This document shows, one piece after another, positions 42,638 through 51,265 of a DNA stretch of 64,000 nucleotides. The stretch lies in the NCBI GenBank assembly GCA_934141245.1, contig CAKPCB010000001.1, forward strand, positions 62,001 to 126,000. Reading direction: 5' to 3'. Origin of the DNA: an uncultured Bacilli bacterium (lineage in GTDB: Bacteria > Bacillota_I > Bacilli_A > RF39 > UBA660). Numbering within the stretch: position 1 is the stretch's first letter; every line of letters starts with the position of its first letter. A program made the translations under genes and the position numbers. Under the pieces are notes generated by a model. It was not told the origin of the DNA. It searched no databases and saw only the letters and a program-made list of their open reading frames with translations.

Positions 42638-43858
42638 ATGGATGTATTTGTAGGAAATAAAAAGTATAATTTTTCCAGAATTACTGATTTTTACTTATTC
42701 TTAAAAAGTGAAAAGAATAATATAAATAGTATTATTGTTGATAAAGATACTGATGAATATAAACTTTTGGAGTTTTATAAAAGTTATATAAAAATAAAAA
42801 GTGACTGTGAAAAAAGTCTAGAAGAGTATAATGATACATTTTTAATAGATAAAGATAATAGTGAAGTGGTTTATTCATTAAAAGAATTGATACGAATGAA
42901 TTCTGGTGGAAAGTTTATTAGAGCATTTTTAATTGCACTTGGTTTTTTATCTAAAAGTAGTGATAAACCAAATGATTATTATTTACCACTATCTTCTGCA
43001 TATGAACTATTTCAAACATCAATTCTTATTCATGATGATATAATAGATAATGCATCACAAAGAAGGGGTAAAACTACTATTCCAAATTCTTATATAAATG
43101 AATTTAAAAAAATTAATACTAAGAAAAGTAATTTTGATAATAAATCATCACATATAGCTAATTCGTTAGGTATATGTATAGGGGATTTAGGATTTTATTT
43201 GACTAATCAAATAATTTTAAAAAATTACAAAAATGACCAAAATCTATATAAAATTTTAAGTTTATATAATAAGATAGTTGTAAATACTATTAAAGGGGAA
43301 ATCATTGATGTAGTGTTACCTTTTAAAAGCGAATTTGATAATAGTTTTATAACAAAAGAGAATGACATAATGGAAATATATATGCTAAAAACAGCATGGT
43401 ATTCTGTTATTGGACCGTTTCTACTTGGTATGAGTTTGAATAACTATAGTGACTATGAATTAAATAAAATGGAAGAAATATTAATGCTTTTAGGAATAGG
43501 TTTTCAAGTAAAAGATGATATTTTAGGAATTTTTGGTGATGAAAACAACTTAGGAAAGACTTGTTCAGACATAAGTGAGTATAAACAAACAATTCTTTAT
43601 TCTTATGTTTCAGAGAAAAAGAAAGAATATTTTGATGAGCTAAGAAAAGTTTATGGAGACTCAGATATTAATGAAGAAAAAATAAAAAAAGTTAAAGATA
43701 TATTCATAAAATCAGGTGCACTTGACTATGCTAATGATGTATTAAAGAATATGTTTAAAAATGCAAAATCAAAATTAAATGATATTGATTTTATAGATGA
43801 AAAATATAAAAATATACTATATGGATTTATTATTTACTTAGAATTAAGGGAAAAATAA
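42638..43858 (+). CDS. Polyprenyl diphosphate synthase
   Basis: 406 residues. It extends allylic diphosphates with IPP to make isoprenoid carriers. The first Asp-rich motif is ILIHDDIIDNASQRRGKTT (~130), and the second is GFQVKDDILGIFGD (~288), followed by GKTCSDISEYKQT. The core GGKFIRAFLIALGFL (~88) carries the Lys-Arg pair. An ~80-residue N-terminal extension with no known domain makes it longer than typical (~320) enzymes. The first motif is DDxxD-type, consistent with all-trans synthesis. Product length is not predictable. GGGAGG lies upstream of the ATG. Confidence 0.88.
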   Translation: MDVFVGNKKYNFSRITDFYLFLKSEKNNINSIIVDKDTDEYKLLEFYKSYIKIKSDCEKSLEEYNDTFLIDKDNSEVVYSLKELIRMNSGGKFIRAFLIALGFLSKSSDKPNDYYLPLSSAYELFQTSILIHDDIIDNASQRRGKTTIPNSYINEFKKINTKKSNFDNKSSHIANSLGICIGDLGFYLTNQIILKNYKNDQNLYKILSLYNKIVVNTIKGEIIDVVLPFKSEFDNSFITKENDIMEIYMLKTAWYSVIGPFLLGMSLNNYSDYELNKMEEILMLLGIGFQVKDDILGIFGDENNLGKTCSDISEYKQTILYSYVSEKKKEYFDELRKVYGDSDINEEKIKKVKDIFIKSGALDYANDVLKNMFKNAKSKLNDIDFIDEKYKNILYGFIIYLELREK

Positions 43859-43867
43859 ATTATAATA

Positions 43868-43896
43868 TTGACTATTGATTGATGAATTGTTATAAT
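43868..43896 (+). promoter_or_regulatory. Promoter of tRNA-Ser
   Basis: TTGACT (43868-43873), 17 bases, TATAAT (43891-43896), 15 bases before the mature tRNA end. Confidence 0.85.
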
Positions 43897-43911
43897 GAAA
43901 TAGTCAGTTTT

Positions 43912-44002
43912 GGAGCAGTACTCAAGAGGCTGAAGAGGCGCCCCTGCTAAGGGTGTAGACTGGGCAACTGGTGCGAGAGTTCGAATCTCTCCTGCTCCGC
44001 CA
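43912..44002 (+). tRNA. tRNA-Ser (anticodon GCT)
   Basis: 91 bases including an encoded CCA. The acceptor is GGAGCAG/CTGCTCC with discriminator G. The anticodon stem CGCCC/GGGTG encloses loop CTGCTAA with anticodon GCT, and a long variable arm (GACTGGGCAACTGGT region) is typical of class II serine tRNA. T-loop GTTCGAATC is present. It has its own promoter and terminator. Confidence 0.97.
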
Positions 44003-44012
44003 TAATGTATTT

Positions 44013-44037
44013 AACCTTGATTCTTCAAGGTTTTTAT
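44013..44037 (+). terminator. Terminator after tRNA-Ser
   Basis: AACCTTGA and TCAAGGTT form an eight-pair stem with a four-base loop, followed by TTTATTG. Confidence 0.85.
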
Positions 44038-44367
44038 TGTTTTTATGTACTATTTAGGTACTATTTTTTTTGTAATTTATTTAATTATTTATTGAATTGT
44101 CAAAAATGAATTAAGAAAAGTTTTGATGTATTCATTTTAATGAGTAATGATATAACTGGGTCTAAATTTTGAACAATCATTCTCTTTGCAAAAACATTTG
44201 CACAAACTAAAAACAAGAAACTAACCACTGAAGCCGAAACTGAAAGATTTGTTTTATCAAAACTTGAAAAACATATTATAAATAAAATTAATTCTTTTAC
44301 TTTCAAAAAGTTAAAAATAATTATATACTAGTTATGTGATATATTTAAATATATTGGGAGGATTAAA
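44038..44367 (+). other. 330-base gap between tRNA-Ser and gatC
   Basis: No convincing gene is seen. The minus strand has an open frame of 68 codons at 44100-44306 with a hydrophobic stretch, but it starts at TTG without a ribosome site and is a remnant at best. A short repeat of GTACTATTT lies at 44047-44064. The promoter for gatCAB must lie in the AT-rich right end (44280-44350), with GGGAGG just before gatC. Confidence 0.5.
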
Positions 44368-44673
44368 ATGAGTACTAATAAATTTACTAAAGAAATGGTT
44401 GATGATTATGCAGAAAAATTACTTATTGGCTTAACAGAAGAAGAAAATGAACTTGTACTAAAAGATTTTGCAGAAATAGATAGACAAATCGATTTAATCA
44501 ATAATATTCCTAACATAGAAAAAGTTTCTCCAATGACACATACATTAGATGATTTTGTGTATGAATTAAGGGATGATGTTTGTGAAGAATCAATTTCAAT
44601 AGAAGAAGCATTATCTAATTGTGATAATCATAATGAAGAAGAAGTAATTGTGCCAAAGGTGGTGGGAGAATGA
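44368..44673 (+). CDS. gatC: Asp-tRNA(Asn)/Glu-tRNA(Gln) amidotransferase subunit C
   Basis: 101 residues. The small subunit that wraps around GatA and GatB. It has the usual helix-loop pattern: VDDYAEKLLIGLTEEENELVLKDFAEI, then NIEKVSPMTHTLDD and LRDDVCEESISIEEALSNC, in which MTH...RDD is the family signature. GGGAGG precedes the ATG. Its stop overlaps the gatA start (ATGA). GatCAB makes Gln-tRNA and/or Asn-tRNA by transamidation. Confidence 0.94.
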   Translation: MSTNKFTKEMVDDYAEKLLIGLTEEENELVLKDFAEIDRQIDLINNIPNIEKVSPMTHTLDDFVYELRDDVCEESISIEEALSNCDNHNEEEVIVPKVVGE

Positions 44674-46130
44674 GTTATATGGATAAAGACTTAGTTAGTA
44701 TTCATACATCGCTAAAAAATGGTGATGTATCAAGTAAAAAATTAATAGAAGAGTCATTAAAAAAAGCTCATGAGATTCAAGAAAAATATAATGCATTTGT
44801 AACTATATTAGATGATGCATCTGAAGAAAATGTTACTGATAACATATTATCTGGAATCCCATATGGAGTAAAAGACAATTATTCTACAAAAGGAATATTA
44901 ACTACTGGTTCATCTAACACATTAAAAGATTATATTCCATTTTTTAATGCAACAAGTATAGATAATTTAAATAAAGCAGGTGCAGTAAAAATTGGTAAAA
45001 CAGTTTTGGATGAATTTGGAATGGGAGGTACAGGTACCACAGGACATACTGGTATTGTTCTTAATCCTTGGGATAGAAAAAGAATGTGTGCCGGTTCATC
45101 TGCAGGCAGTGCTTGTGCAGTAGCAGCAGGAGTATTTCCATATGCACTAGGAACTGATACTGGTGATTCAATCAGGAAGCCAGCTGCATATTGTGGAATA
45201 GTTGGGTATAAGCCTACATATGGTATGATTTCAAGATATGGTGTTTTCCCATTTGCATCAAGTTTAGATCATTTAGGTGTTTTAGCAAGAAATGTAGCAG
45301 ATGCCGCTGTTGTTGTTGATAATATGAAAGGAATTGATCCTAATGATATGACTAGTTGGGATTCAAAGAATATTCATTTATATGATGATTTAAGTAATAA
45401 TGTAGAAGGTAAAAAAATCTGTTATATAAAGGAACTTTGTGATATAGATAATTATCCAAACGCTTCAGAAGAATTAAAATTACACTTAGAGAATTTTAAA
45501 AAAACACTAGAACATTTTAAAAAGTTAGGTATAGAAGTGTTTGAGGAAAGTGTAGATAGAACATTACTTAATGCATCATATAGTGCTTATGTTGTTATAC
45601 ATTCTGCGGAAGCAACAAGTAACATGAGTAATTTAACAGGTATTGTTTTTGGACCAAGAGGTGAAGGCAAGAACTATATTGAGATGATAAAAGATCATCG
45701 TACAAAGGGATTTTCTCCACTTATAAAAAGAAGATTTGTAATTGGTTCTTATGTATTGCAAAAAGAAAATAAAGACAGATATTTTAACAATGCGCAAAGA
45801 GTACGTAGATTACTTGTGGATACATGGAAAGAATTATATAAAAAATATGATGCAGTTGTACTTCCTGTAGGTATTGGACCTGCAAAAAGATTTGATGATA
45901 ATAGAAAATATGATGATAATACTGTTGCATTAGATGAACATTTACAAATAGGAAACTATGGTGGATTCCCATCTATAACAATACCTAATGGATTTATAAA
46001 TGGTTTACCAGTAGGAATAAACATTACAGGTAATTGCTACGATGATCAAAATGTTCTTAATATTGCTTATGCATTAGAAGAAAAAATGAACTATAAAAAT
46101 CAAATTGCAAAGGAGGTAGAGCATGACTAA
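44670..46130 (+). CDS. gatA: Aspartyl/glutamyl-tRNA amidotransferase subunit A
   Basis: 486 residues. The amidase subunit releases ammonia from glutamine. The Ser-cisSer-Lys triad is visible: Lys in GIPYGVKDNYS (~70), cis-Ser in CAGSSAGSACAVAAG, and nucleophile Ser in GTDTGDSIRKPAAYCG. The last block normally reads TGGSIR, so Asp replaces a Gly one residue before the nucleophile, a mild oddity. GGTGGGAG lies before the ATG, which overlaps gatC. gatB begins 8 bases before this gene's stop. Confidence 0.96.
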   Translation: MSYMDKDLVSIHTSLKNGDVSSKKLIEESLKKAHEIQEKYNAFVTILDDASEENVTDNILSGIPYGVKDNYSTKGILTTGSSNTLKDYIPFFNATSIDNLNKAGAVKIGKTVLDEFGMGGTGTTGHTGIVLNPWDRKRMCAGSSAGSACAVAAGVFPYALGTDTGDSIRKPAAYCGIVGYKPTYGMISRYGVFPFASSLDHLGVLARNVADAAVVVDNMKGIDPNDMTSWDSKNIHLYDDLSNNVEGKKICYIKELCDIDNYPNASEELKLHLENFKKTLEHFKKLGIEVFEESVDRTLLNASYSAYVVIHSAEATSNMSNLTGIVFGPRGEGKNYIEMIKDHRTKGFSPLIKRRFVIGSYVLQKENKDRYFNNAQRVRRLLVDTWKELYKKYDAVVLPVGIGPAKRFDDNRKYDDNTVALDEHLQIGNYGGFPSITIPNGFINGLPVGINITGNCYDDQNVLNIAYALEEKMNYKNQIAKEVEHD

Positions 46131-47586
46131 ATATAAAGCATGTATTGGACTAGAAATGCATTGTGAAATAAGTAAAACAAATTCAAAAGTTTTTTCTAGT
46201 GCTAAAAACAGTTATACAGAAAGACCAAATGTAAATATAAGACCAGTAGATTTGGGCTTTCCTGGTACACTTCCTGTTGTAAACAAAGAAGCAGTAAAAA
46301 AAGCATTAATGATTAGTATGATATTAAATTGCTCACAGCCTGAGTATATGTACTTTGAAAGAAAAAATTATTATTATCCTGATTTACCAAAGGGATTTCA
46401 AATTACACAGGAAACTAAACCTATACCAGTTGGATCTTATGGAAATCTAACATTTGAATGTAATGGTAGTTTGAAAACCATAAGAATAAATAATTTGCAT
46501 TTAGAAGAGGACTCGGCGGGAATGGATCATTTTAGCAATTATTCTACAATTGATTATAATAGATCTGGAATACCATTGTTGGAACTCGTAACTGAACCTG
46601 ATTTTCACTCTGCTGATGAAGCGGTTGCATTCTTAGAAACTATGAGATCTATATATCAATATACAAATGTGTCAGAAGCCGATAGTAAAAAAGGTCAAAT
46701 AAGATGTGATGTTAATGTCTCTATTATGGATGAGGATAAAGATGATAGTGATATAAATAATTTTGGAACAAAAGTAGAAATAAAAAATGTAAATTCGTTT
46801 AGTGCAGTTAAAGATGTAATTAACTATGAAATATCTCGTCAAATAGAATTGAAAAATAATGGAACATATGACAATATGAAGCAACAAACTCGTAGATGGG
46901 ATGAAGAAAGCGGAACTACAATATTTATGAGAGATAAGGCTGATGCAATTGATTATAAATACTTTGTTGAACCTAATATTCCAAAGTTTAAAATTTCTAA
47001 TGAATGGTTAAACAGTATTAAAAGTGAGATACCTTTATTGGCAACAGAAAGAAAAAACAAATACATAACAGAATATGGACTTAGTAATGTTGATGCATCC
47101 ACTTTAGTAAAAGAAAAAGCTATTTCTGATTATTTTGAGCAAGTGCTTAAAAATGGAACAAATCCAAAAGAAGCATCAAATTGGATAACAACAAGATTGT
47201 TGGGATATATTAACAAAAACTTTGTTAGTATTAATGATGTGTATCTAACTCCTAGTATGTTAAGTGATATAATAGAAATGGTAGATAAAAATGAAATATC
47301 ATCAAAACAAGCAAAAGATGTATTTGCTAAAGTATTAGAATTGAATAAAACTCCTAGAGATGTAGTTGATCAATTTGGTATGAAACAAAATTCAAATGAT
47401 GATGAAATAAGAAGAATAATTGTAGAGATATTAGACAATAATATAGATAACGTAAATAAATATAAAAGTGGAAGAACTAATGTTTTGGATTTCTTTGTTG
47501 GTCAAGTAATGAAAAATACTAGGGGACAAGCTAATCCAGAGATGGCTAGAACCATTTTAAAAGAAGAATTAGACAAAAAAAATTAA
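46123..47586 (+). CDS. gatB: Aspartyl/glutamyl-tRNA amidotransferase subunit B
   Basis: 487 residues. It binds mischarged tRNA and phosphorylates the side-chain carboxyl. CIGLEMHCEI at the N-terminus (usual form GLExHxxL), RKNYYYPDLPKGFQITQ, HLEEDSAGMDHF, DYNRSGIPLLELVTEPD and KGQIRCDVNVSI are hallmark blocks. The C-terminal YqeY-like tail domain (VGQVMKNTRGQANPEMARTILKEEL) is present. AAGGAGGTAG lies ahead of the ATG, inside the end of gatA. No separate gene for Asn- or Gln-tRNA synthetase is seen in the window. Confidence 0.97.
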   Translation: MTKYKACIGLEMHCEISKTNSKVFSSAKNSYTERPNVNIRPVDLGFPGTLPVVNKEAVKKALMISMILNCSQPEYMYFERKNYYYPDLPKGFQITQETKPIPVGSYGNLTFECNGSLKTIRINNLHLEEDSAGMDHFSNYSTIDYNRSGIPLLELVTEPDFHSADEAVAFLETMRSIYQYTNVSEADSKKGQIRCDVNVSIMDEDKDDSDINNFGTKVEIKNVNSFSAVKDVINYEISRQIELKNNGTYDNMKQQTRRWDEESGTTIFMRDKADAIDYKYFVEPNIPKFKISNEWLNSIKSEIPLLATERKNKYITEYGLSNVDASTLVKEKAISDYFEQVLKNGTNPKEASNWITTRLLGYINKNFVSINDVYLTPSMLSDIIEMVDKNEISSKQAKDVFAKVLELNKTPRDVVDQFGMKQNSNDDEIRRIIVEILDNNIDNVNKYKSGRTNVLDFFVGQVMKNTRGQANPEMARTILKEELDKKN

Positions 47587-47603
47587 AAAAATCAAAAAAA
47601 GCC

Positions 47604-47632
47604 TTGCGTTAAGACAAAAGTTGTTATATACT
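47604..47632 (+). promoter_or_regulatory. Promoter of the tRNA-Asn/tRNA-Glu pair
   Basis: TTGCGT (47604-47609), 17 bases, TATACT (47627-47632). A perfect GTCTTA-TGCG-TAAGAC hairpin (47639-47654) lies between it and the first tRNA, in the processed 5' leader. Confidence 0.65.
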
Positions 47633-47658
47633 AAAAAAGTCTTATGCGTAAGACGAAT

Positions 47659-47734
47659 GCTCGATTAGCTCAGTTGGTAGAGCAAACGGCTGTTAACCGT
47701 TGGGTCGCAGGTCCGAGTCCTGCATCGAGCGCCA
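47659..47734 (+). tRNA. tRNA-Asn (anticodon GTT)
   Basis: 76 bases with encoded CCA. The acceptor is GCTCGAT/ATCGAGC with discriminator G. D-arm AGCTCAGTTGGTAGAGC, anticodon loop CTGTTAA (GTT) and T-arm CAGGTCCGAGTCCTG are present. It may be charged through the GatCAB route encoded just upstream. Confidence 0.97.
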
Positions 47735-47742
47735 TTTTTTTT

Positions 47743-47819
47743 GGCCAGTTGGTGAAGTGGCTTAACACACCGCCCTTTCACGGCGGCATTCACGGGTCCG
47801 AATCCCGTACTGGTCACCA
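47743..47819 (+). tRNA. tRNA-Glu (anticodon TTC)
   Basis: 77 bases with encoded CCA. The acceptor is GGCCAGT/ACTGGTC with discriminator A. The anticodon stem CCGCC/GGCGG encloses CTTTCAC (TTC), and the T-arm is ACGGGTCCGAATCCCGT. It lies eight bases after tRNA-Asn, clearly co-transcribed. Confidence 0.97.
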
Positions 47820-47829
47820 AAGAAGAAAT

Positions 47830-47853
47830 AGCGTTGTATGTCAACGTTTTTTT
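47830..47853 (+). terminator. Terminator after the tRNA pair
   Basis: GCGTTG (47831-47836) and CAACGT (47842-47847) form a stem with one G-U, then seven T and ATTTT. Confidence 0.8.
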
Positions 47854-47886
47854 ATTTTAAATATGATTTAGTATAGGTGAGAAATA

Positions 47887-48315
47887 ATGGAACAATATAC
47901 TTTTGTAATGTTTCTTTCTATTTTTTGTATAATTATTTTTATAATAGGAATTGTTATGATTATAAAATCAAACAGTTTTAATAAAAATAAAAAAATAGGA
48001 AAAGCTGAAATTGTTGGTTATAGTAATACATGGTGCCCGAGGGTTAAAATATGTGGAATTGAGTCAAAGGCTTCATATAGTTGCAAAATGAAAGATTTTA
48101 TTCCATCACAATATCCAATAGGTACAATTCTTGATGTTGAATATCGAAAAATAGTGTTTTTGGGTATAGTGTTTTATGATATAGAAATCTTAGATAAAAA
48201 GTTAAAGATGCCTGATTCAAAGTCGGTTGGTAAACTCTTGTTAATAGTAGCACTTTTACTGTTAATTATTATAATTATACTTTTAGCTTCTAGGTTAAAT
48301 ATTATAAAATATTAG
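47887..48315 (+). CDS. Small membrane protein, DUF3592-like layout
   Basis: 142 residues. One membrane helix at each end (FLSIFCIIIFIIGIVMII and LLLIVALLLLIIIIILLAS) flanks a ~75-residue middle domain with strands and three Cys (NTWCPRVKICGIESKASYSC). The helix-beta domain-helix plan is like DUF3592 proteins, but the assignment is a guess. TAGGTGAGAAATA precedes the ATG. A terminator follows at 48348. No functional partner is next to it. Confidence 0.6.
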   Translation: MEQYTFVMFLSIFCIIIFIIGIVMIIKSNSFNKNKKIGKAEIVGYSNTWCPRVKICGIESKASYSCKMKDFIPSQYPIGTILDVEYRKIVFLGIVFYDIEILDKKLKMPDSKSVGKLLLIVALLLLIIIIILLASRLNIIKY

Positions 48316-48347
48316 TTATTATATGAAAAAAAATATAAGTATTTTGA

Positions 48348-48378
48348 AAGTTCTGTTTATTGACAGGGCTTTTTTTTA
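48348..48378 (+). terminator. Terminator after the small membrane protein
   Basis: AAGTTCTGT (48348-48356) pairs with ACAGGGCTT (48363-48371) over nine positions, two G-U, followed by T-run. Confidence 0.75.
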
Positions 48379-48638
48379 TCTTATAGAAAAGTTCAAAGTA
48401 AGAAAAAAACAATTTATTAAAAACAACTTTGCATGTTTTACATAATTAATGTAAATAGCTTATGAAAAAAATTTAAAAATCTTTAAAAATTCTTGGGAAT
48501 AACTTATACTAAAATAGTAGAAGAAAATATCAAAATATAGAATTAAGCTAAAAAATCAAATTGTAGTAAAAAACATGCAACTTGTAAGTATTTAAGAAGT
48601 AAGTGAGTAAATAAAAAAGTATAAGGATAGGTGAAAAT
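48379..48638 (+). other. Intergenic region before the EF-Tu-like gene
   Basis: 260 bases with no supported gene. It is strongly A-rich on the plus strand. AACTTATACTAAAAT near 48491-48505 offers a possible -10 (TATACT). AGGATAGGTGAAAATATG at 48623-48641 gives a good ribosome site for ATG 48639. Confidence 0.4.
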
Positions 48639-48710
48639 ATGAATCAAGAAAATAATGTAACAGGTTATGACTCGCAACCTGGGATATATGCAACAGCCAA
48701 TACAAGCTAA
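48639..48710 (+). other. Original N-terminal start of the EF-Tu-like gene, now out of frame
   Basis: ATG 48639 follows AGGTGAAAAT and reads MNQENNVTGYDSQPG, then hits a stop at 48708-48710. Skipping one G of the GGG at 48681-48683 would continue as PGYMQQPIQAKPQ, straight into the downstream frame. So this is very probably the true start of the next gene, split by a one-base insertion (a real mutation, a sequencing error or a programmed shift). Confidence 0.7.
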
Positions 48711-49479
48711 GCCACAAAAAAAGAGCAATACAATATTTATCATAATAGCAATATTAATAGTTATTGGAATTGCAATATCAGTTTTATACTTAAATAATCA
48801 GAATAAAGAAAAACCAGCAAACAATGAAACACCAAATGAGTCAGAGGTGAAAAACAATCATCAAAATAGCTATTCAATTGGTATTGTTGAAGAAGGCACA
48901 AATACAACTTATGATGAAAGTGGTGCATTCTTATTCAATATAGAAGATGTATTTATTATTACTAAGAGAATTGTTGCAACGGGAAAGGTTGTGAGGGGTA
49001 AGTTAAAAGTTGGTGATAAAGTTCAAATAATTGGATTAAATGAAGAAATATTAACAAGAGAAGTAACTGGAATTCGAAAATATACAGATCAAATAGATGA
49101 AGCAACTGTTGGAGACAATGTTGGAATAACTTTAAAAGATATTACAAGAGAACAATTGCAAAGAGGACAAGTATTAGCAAAACCAAATTCTATTGTTGCA
49201 TCAACGAAATTTGATGCTGATGTGCATATGCTTAGTACTAAAGAGGGCGGAGCACATAATACATTTCCAGATGAATACAAACCAGATTTTAATTTTAGAG
49301 AAGTTGATATACCAGGAGCTATTAAACTACTTAATGGTATTGAAAAGTTGAATCCTGGGGATGATGTTTCAATTACTACGACTTTGGTTAATAATGTTGC
49401 TATGGAAGTAGGCACTGAATTCTTAATTCGTGAGGGTGGTCGTACGTTAGGAATAGGAACTGTTACTAAAGTATACTAA
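48667..49479 (+). CDS. Membrane-tethered protein of EF-Tu domains 2 and 3, no GTPase domain
   Basis: 270 residues from the in-frame ATG at 48667, which has no ribosome site; the true start is probably 48639 with a frameshift at 48681-48683. A Gln/Pro/Lys-rich start is followed by one membrane helix (NTIFIIIAILIVIGIAISVLYL) and a polar linker. From ~87 it aligns by eye with EF-Tu domain 2 (FLFNIEDVFIITKRIVATGKVVRGKLKVGDKVQIIG ... RGQVLAKP), then domain 3 (TKFDADVHMLSTKEGGAHNTFPDEYKPDFNFR ... GDDVSITTTL ... FLIREGGRTLGIGTVTKV). The G domain with its P-loop is wholly absent. By topology the EF-Tu part should face outside if the helix is a signal anchor. The function is unknown. Confidence 0.85.
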   Translation: MTRNLGYMQQPIQAKPQKKSNTIFIIIAILIVIGIAISVLYLNNQNKEKPANNETPNESEVKNNHQNSYSIGIVEEGTNTTYDESGAFLFNIEDVFIITKRIVATGKVVRGKLKVGDKVQIIGLNEEILTREVTGIRKYTDQIDEATVGDNVGITLKDITREQLQRGQVLAKPNSIVASTKFDADVHMLSTKEGGAHNTFPDEYKPDFNFREVDIPGAIKLLNGIEKLNPGDDVSITTTLVNNVAMEVGTEFLIREGGRTLGIGTVTKVY

Positions 49480-49557
49480 GATTAAGAGTATTACAAAAAA
49501 TAAATTTATTAATGTAAAAACATTGATGTTAAATATATTATGTTAGGAGATATGATT

Positions 49558-51063
49558 ATGAAAAAAAATAAAATTATTTTAGCAGTATCTTTATGTTTAT
49601 TATTAGTATTAGTAGGGAGTTATTTTATTTATAAAAATTATTATTTGTTAAAATACAATTCTTCAAATACCAATTATGATGCAATTGTAAGCACTAAAAA
49701 ATTTAATAGCACTATGACAATTGAATCAAAAAAATTGGATAAGGAGGATTATTTAACAATTAAAGATTTTAAAATCAAAAATGATTTTAAAAATTTCAGA
49801 CAACAAAAAGATGAAGATGGTAATGATGAATACATATTGTATAATGAAAACAATAATGTTGTAGCAAGCTTTTTGGTTAATACAACTGATAGTTTTGTAT
49901 ATAAATTAAAAAATGATCAAGCAATATATGATAGTGTTAAAAATAAACTATCATTATCAGATTTGACATCATTACTTAGTGAAAATAATGTAAATAATGA
50001 TATAGAATTATTTAATTATTTATCAAAAACTAAGAACACAAAAAATAATATATTTACACATGTAAAAACTATGAAAACTAATTTTATATTAGAATTTATA
50101 GCAAGTCAACTTCCAGTTACTAGTAGTACTACGTTGATTAGTGGAAATTATGAAGGATATATTTTTAATATAGAAAAAGAAAATGGAAGCACTGTTAAAG
50201 AAGTAAGACTATTATATAATGACAAAACATATGTAATTACCTTTACTAATGTGGATAAGGAGTATTTTACAAATGCTTATATAAATGAATTACTAAATTC
50301 TGTTGTATTAGGTTCAGATAATACTCAAAATAGTACTGATGAGAAATTTGCAAGTTTATTCAGTAAATATAATTTATATACTGATTGGATAAGTTTATAT
50401 GCTAATCCAAAGACTTCATCAAAATATCAAAATTTAAAAATTAGCTATTCATATTTCTATGATACTGACAGTATACAAAAAGTGGATGATATTATGAAAT
50501 TTGCAATAAGTTTAGGAAACTTATACTTAAAAAGTGAAATGAATAGTGATATATTAACAAAGACTTTAGATTTTAAAAATAAAAAGTCAATTGAATTTAA
50601 AGAAATAAATGATAAATCCAAAGAGTTGTTTGCATCAGAAATAAATATTAATAATATAGTTGATGATAAAAACAATGTTATTATATCTATAATGGGTTAT
50701 AACTTTACATATGATAAGAACACTAATTCGTTTAATATTGAACAACAAGGTGTAGGAGATTTAGCCTCAATAAATTATTATACTAAAATAATTTCTACCA
50801 AGGAATCTGATGGTAAAATTGAAATAGTAAATAAAATTATGTTTATTGCATGTAATGGTAGTGGTAAATGTAATATCACTAAAACTAATCAAGAAAATAT
50901 TAACAATATAAAGGGTTCAATTGCTACTATAGAAAAAATTACTAGTACTGAAATAGATAATGCAATTAGAAAGTATGAGGACAAATTAAGCTCATTTAAA
51001 TGGACATTTACTAAAGATAATACTGGTAATTATACATTACTTGATGTAGAAAAAATTAAATAG
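49558..51063 (+). CDS. Large anchored extracellular protein of unknown function
   Basis: About 501 residues. MKKNKIILAVSLCLLLVLVG is a signal anchor, and the rest is a hydrophilic, Asn/Lys/Asp/Ser-rich extracellular region with mixed strands and helices. One Cys pair sits near the C-terminus (IACNGSGKCNI). I recognise no domain. ATG 49558 fits AGGAGA eight bases upstream; ATG 49540 and 49552 are in frame but wrongly spaced. It shares plan and composition with the protein at 21654. A strong terminator follows. Confidence 0.68.
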   Translation: MKKNKIILAVSLCLLLVLVGSYFIYKNYYLLKYNSSNTNYDAIVSTKKFNSTMTIESKKLDKEDYLTIKDFKIKNDFKNFRQQKDEDGNDEYILYNENNNVVASFLVNTTDSFVYKLKNDQAIYDSVKNKLSLSDLTSLLSENNVNNDIELFNYLSKTKNTKNNIFTHVKTMKTNFILEFIASQLPVTSSTTLISGNYEGYIFNIEKENGSTVKEVRLLYNDKTYVITFTNVDKEYFTNAYINELLNSVVLGSDNTQNSTDEKFASLFSKYNLYTDWISLYANPKTSSKYQNLKISYSYFYDTDSIQKVDDIMKFAISLGNLYLKSEMNSDILTKTLDFKNKKSIEFKEINDKSKELFASEININNIVDDKNNVIISIMGYNFTYDKNTNSFNIEQQGVGDLASINYYTKIISTKESDGKIEIVNKIMFIACNGSGKCNITKTNQENINNIKGSIATIEKITSTEIDNAIRKYEDKLSSFKWTFTKDNTGNYTLLDVEKIK

Positions 51064-51077
51064 TTAAAATGACTTTC

Positions 51078-51119
51078 AAAAAGTACATATGATACTTAAA
51101 GTATTATATGTACTTTTTT
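51078..51119 (+). terminator. Terminator after the large anchored protein
   Basis: AAAAAGTACATAT and ATATGTACTTTTT form a long outer stem, continued inwards by ATACT/AGTAT after single mismatched bases. Confidence 0.88.
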
Positions 51120-51265
51120 CATAACAAAAGATATAAATATCAAAAATTATGAAAGAATTTTAAAAAAGTATCTTATATTTTTAAATATATTTATTTGAAA
51201 CTAAAGACTTTTAATTAGAAATTTGGTACAATCTTTCTGTAAATAATTTGAATAGGAGTATTTAT

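Noticed and set aside
44100..44306. 68-codon minus-strand frame between tRNA-Ser and gatC
   Set aside because: Starts at TTG with no ribosome site, no recognisable domain, and no in-frame ATG near its beginning; kept only as a possible remnant.
47644..47871. 75-codon plus-strand frame over the tRNA pair (reads RLAQLVEQTAVNRWVAGPSP)
   Set aside because: It is a translation of tRNA-Asn and tRNA-Glu, a well-known false gene; both tRNAs fold perfectly.
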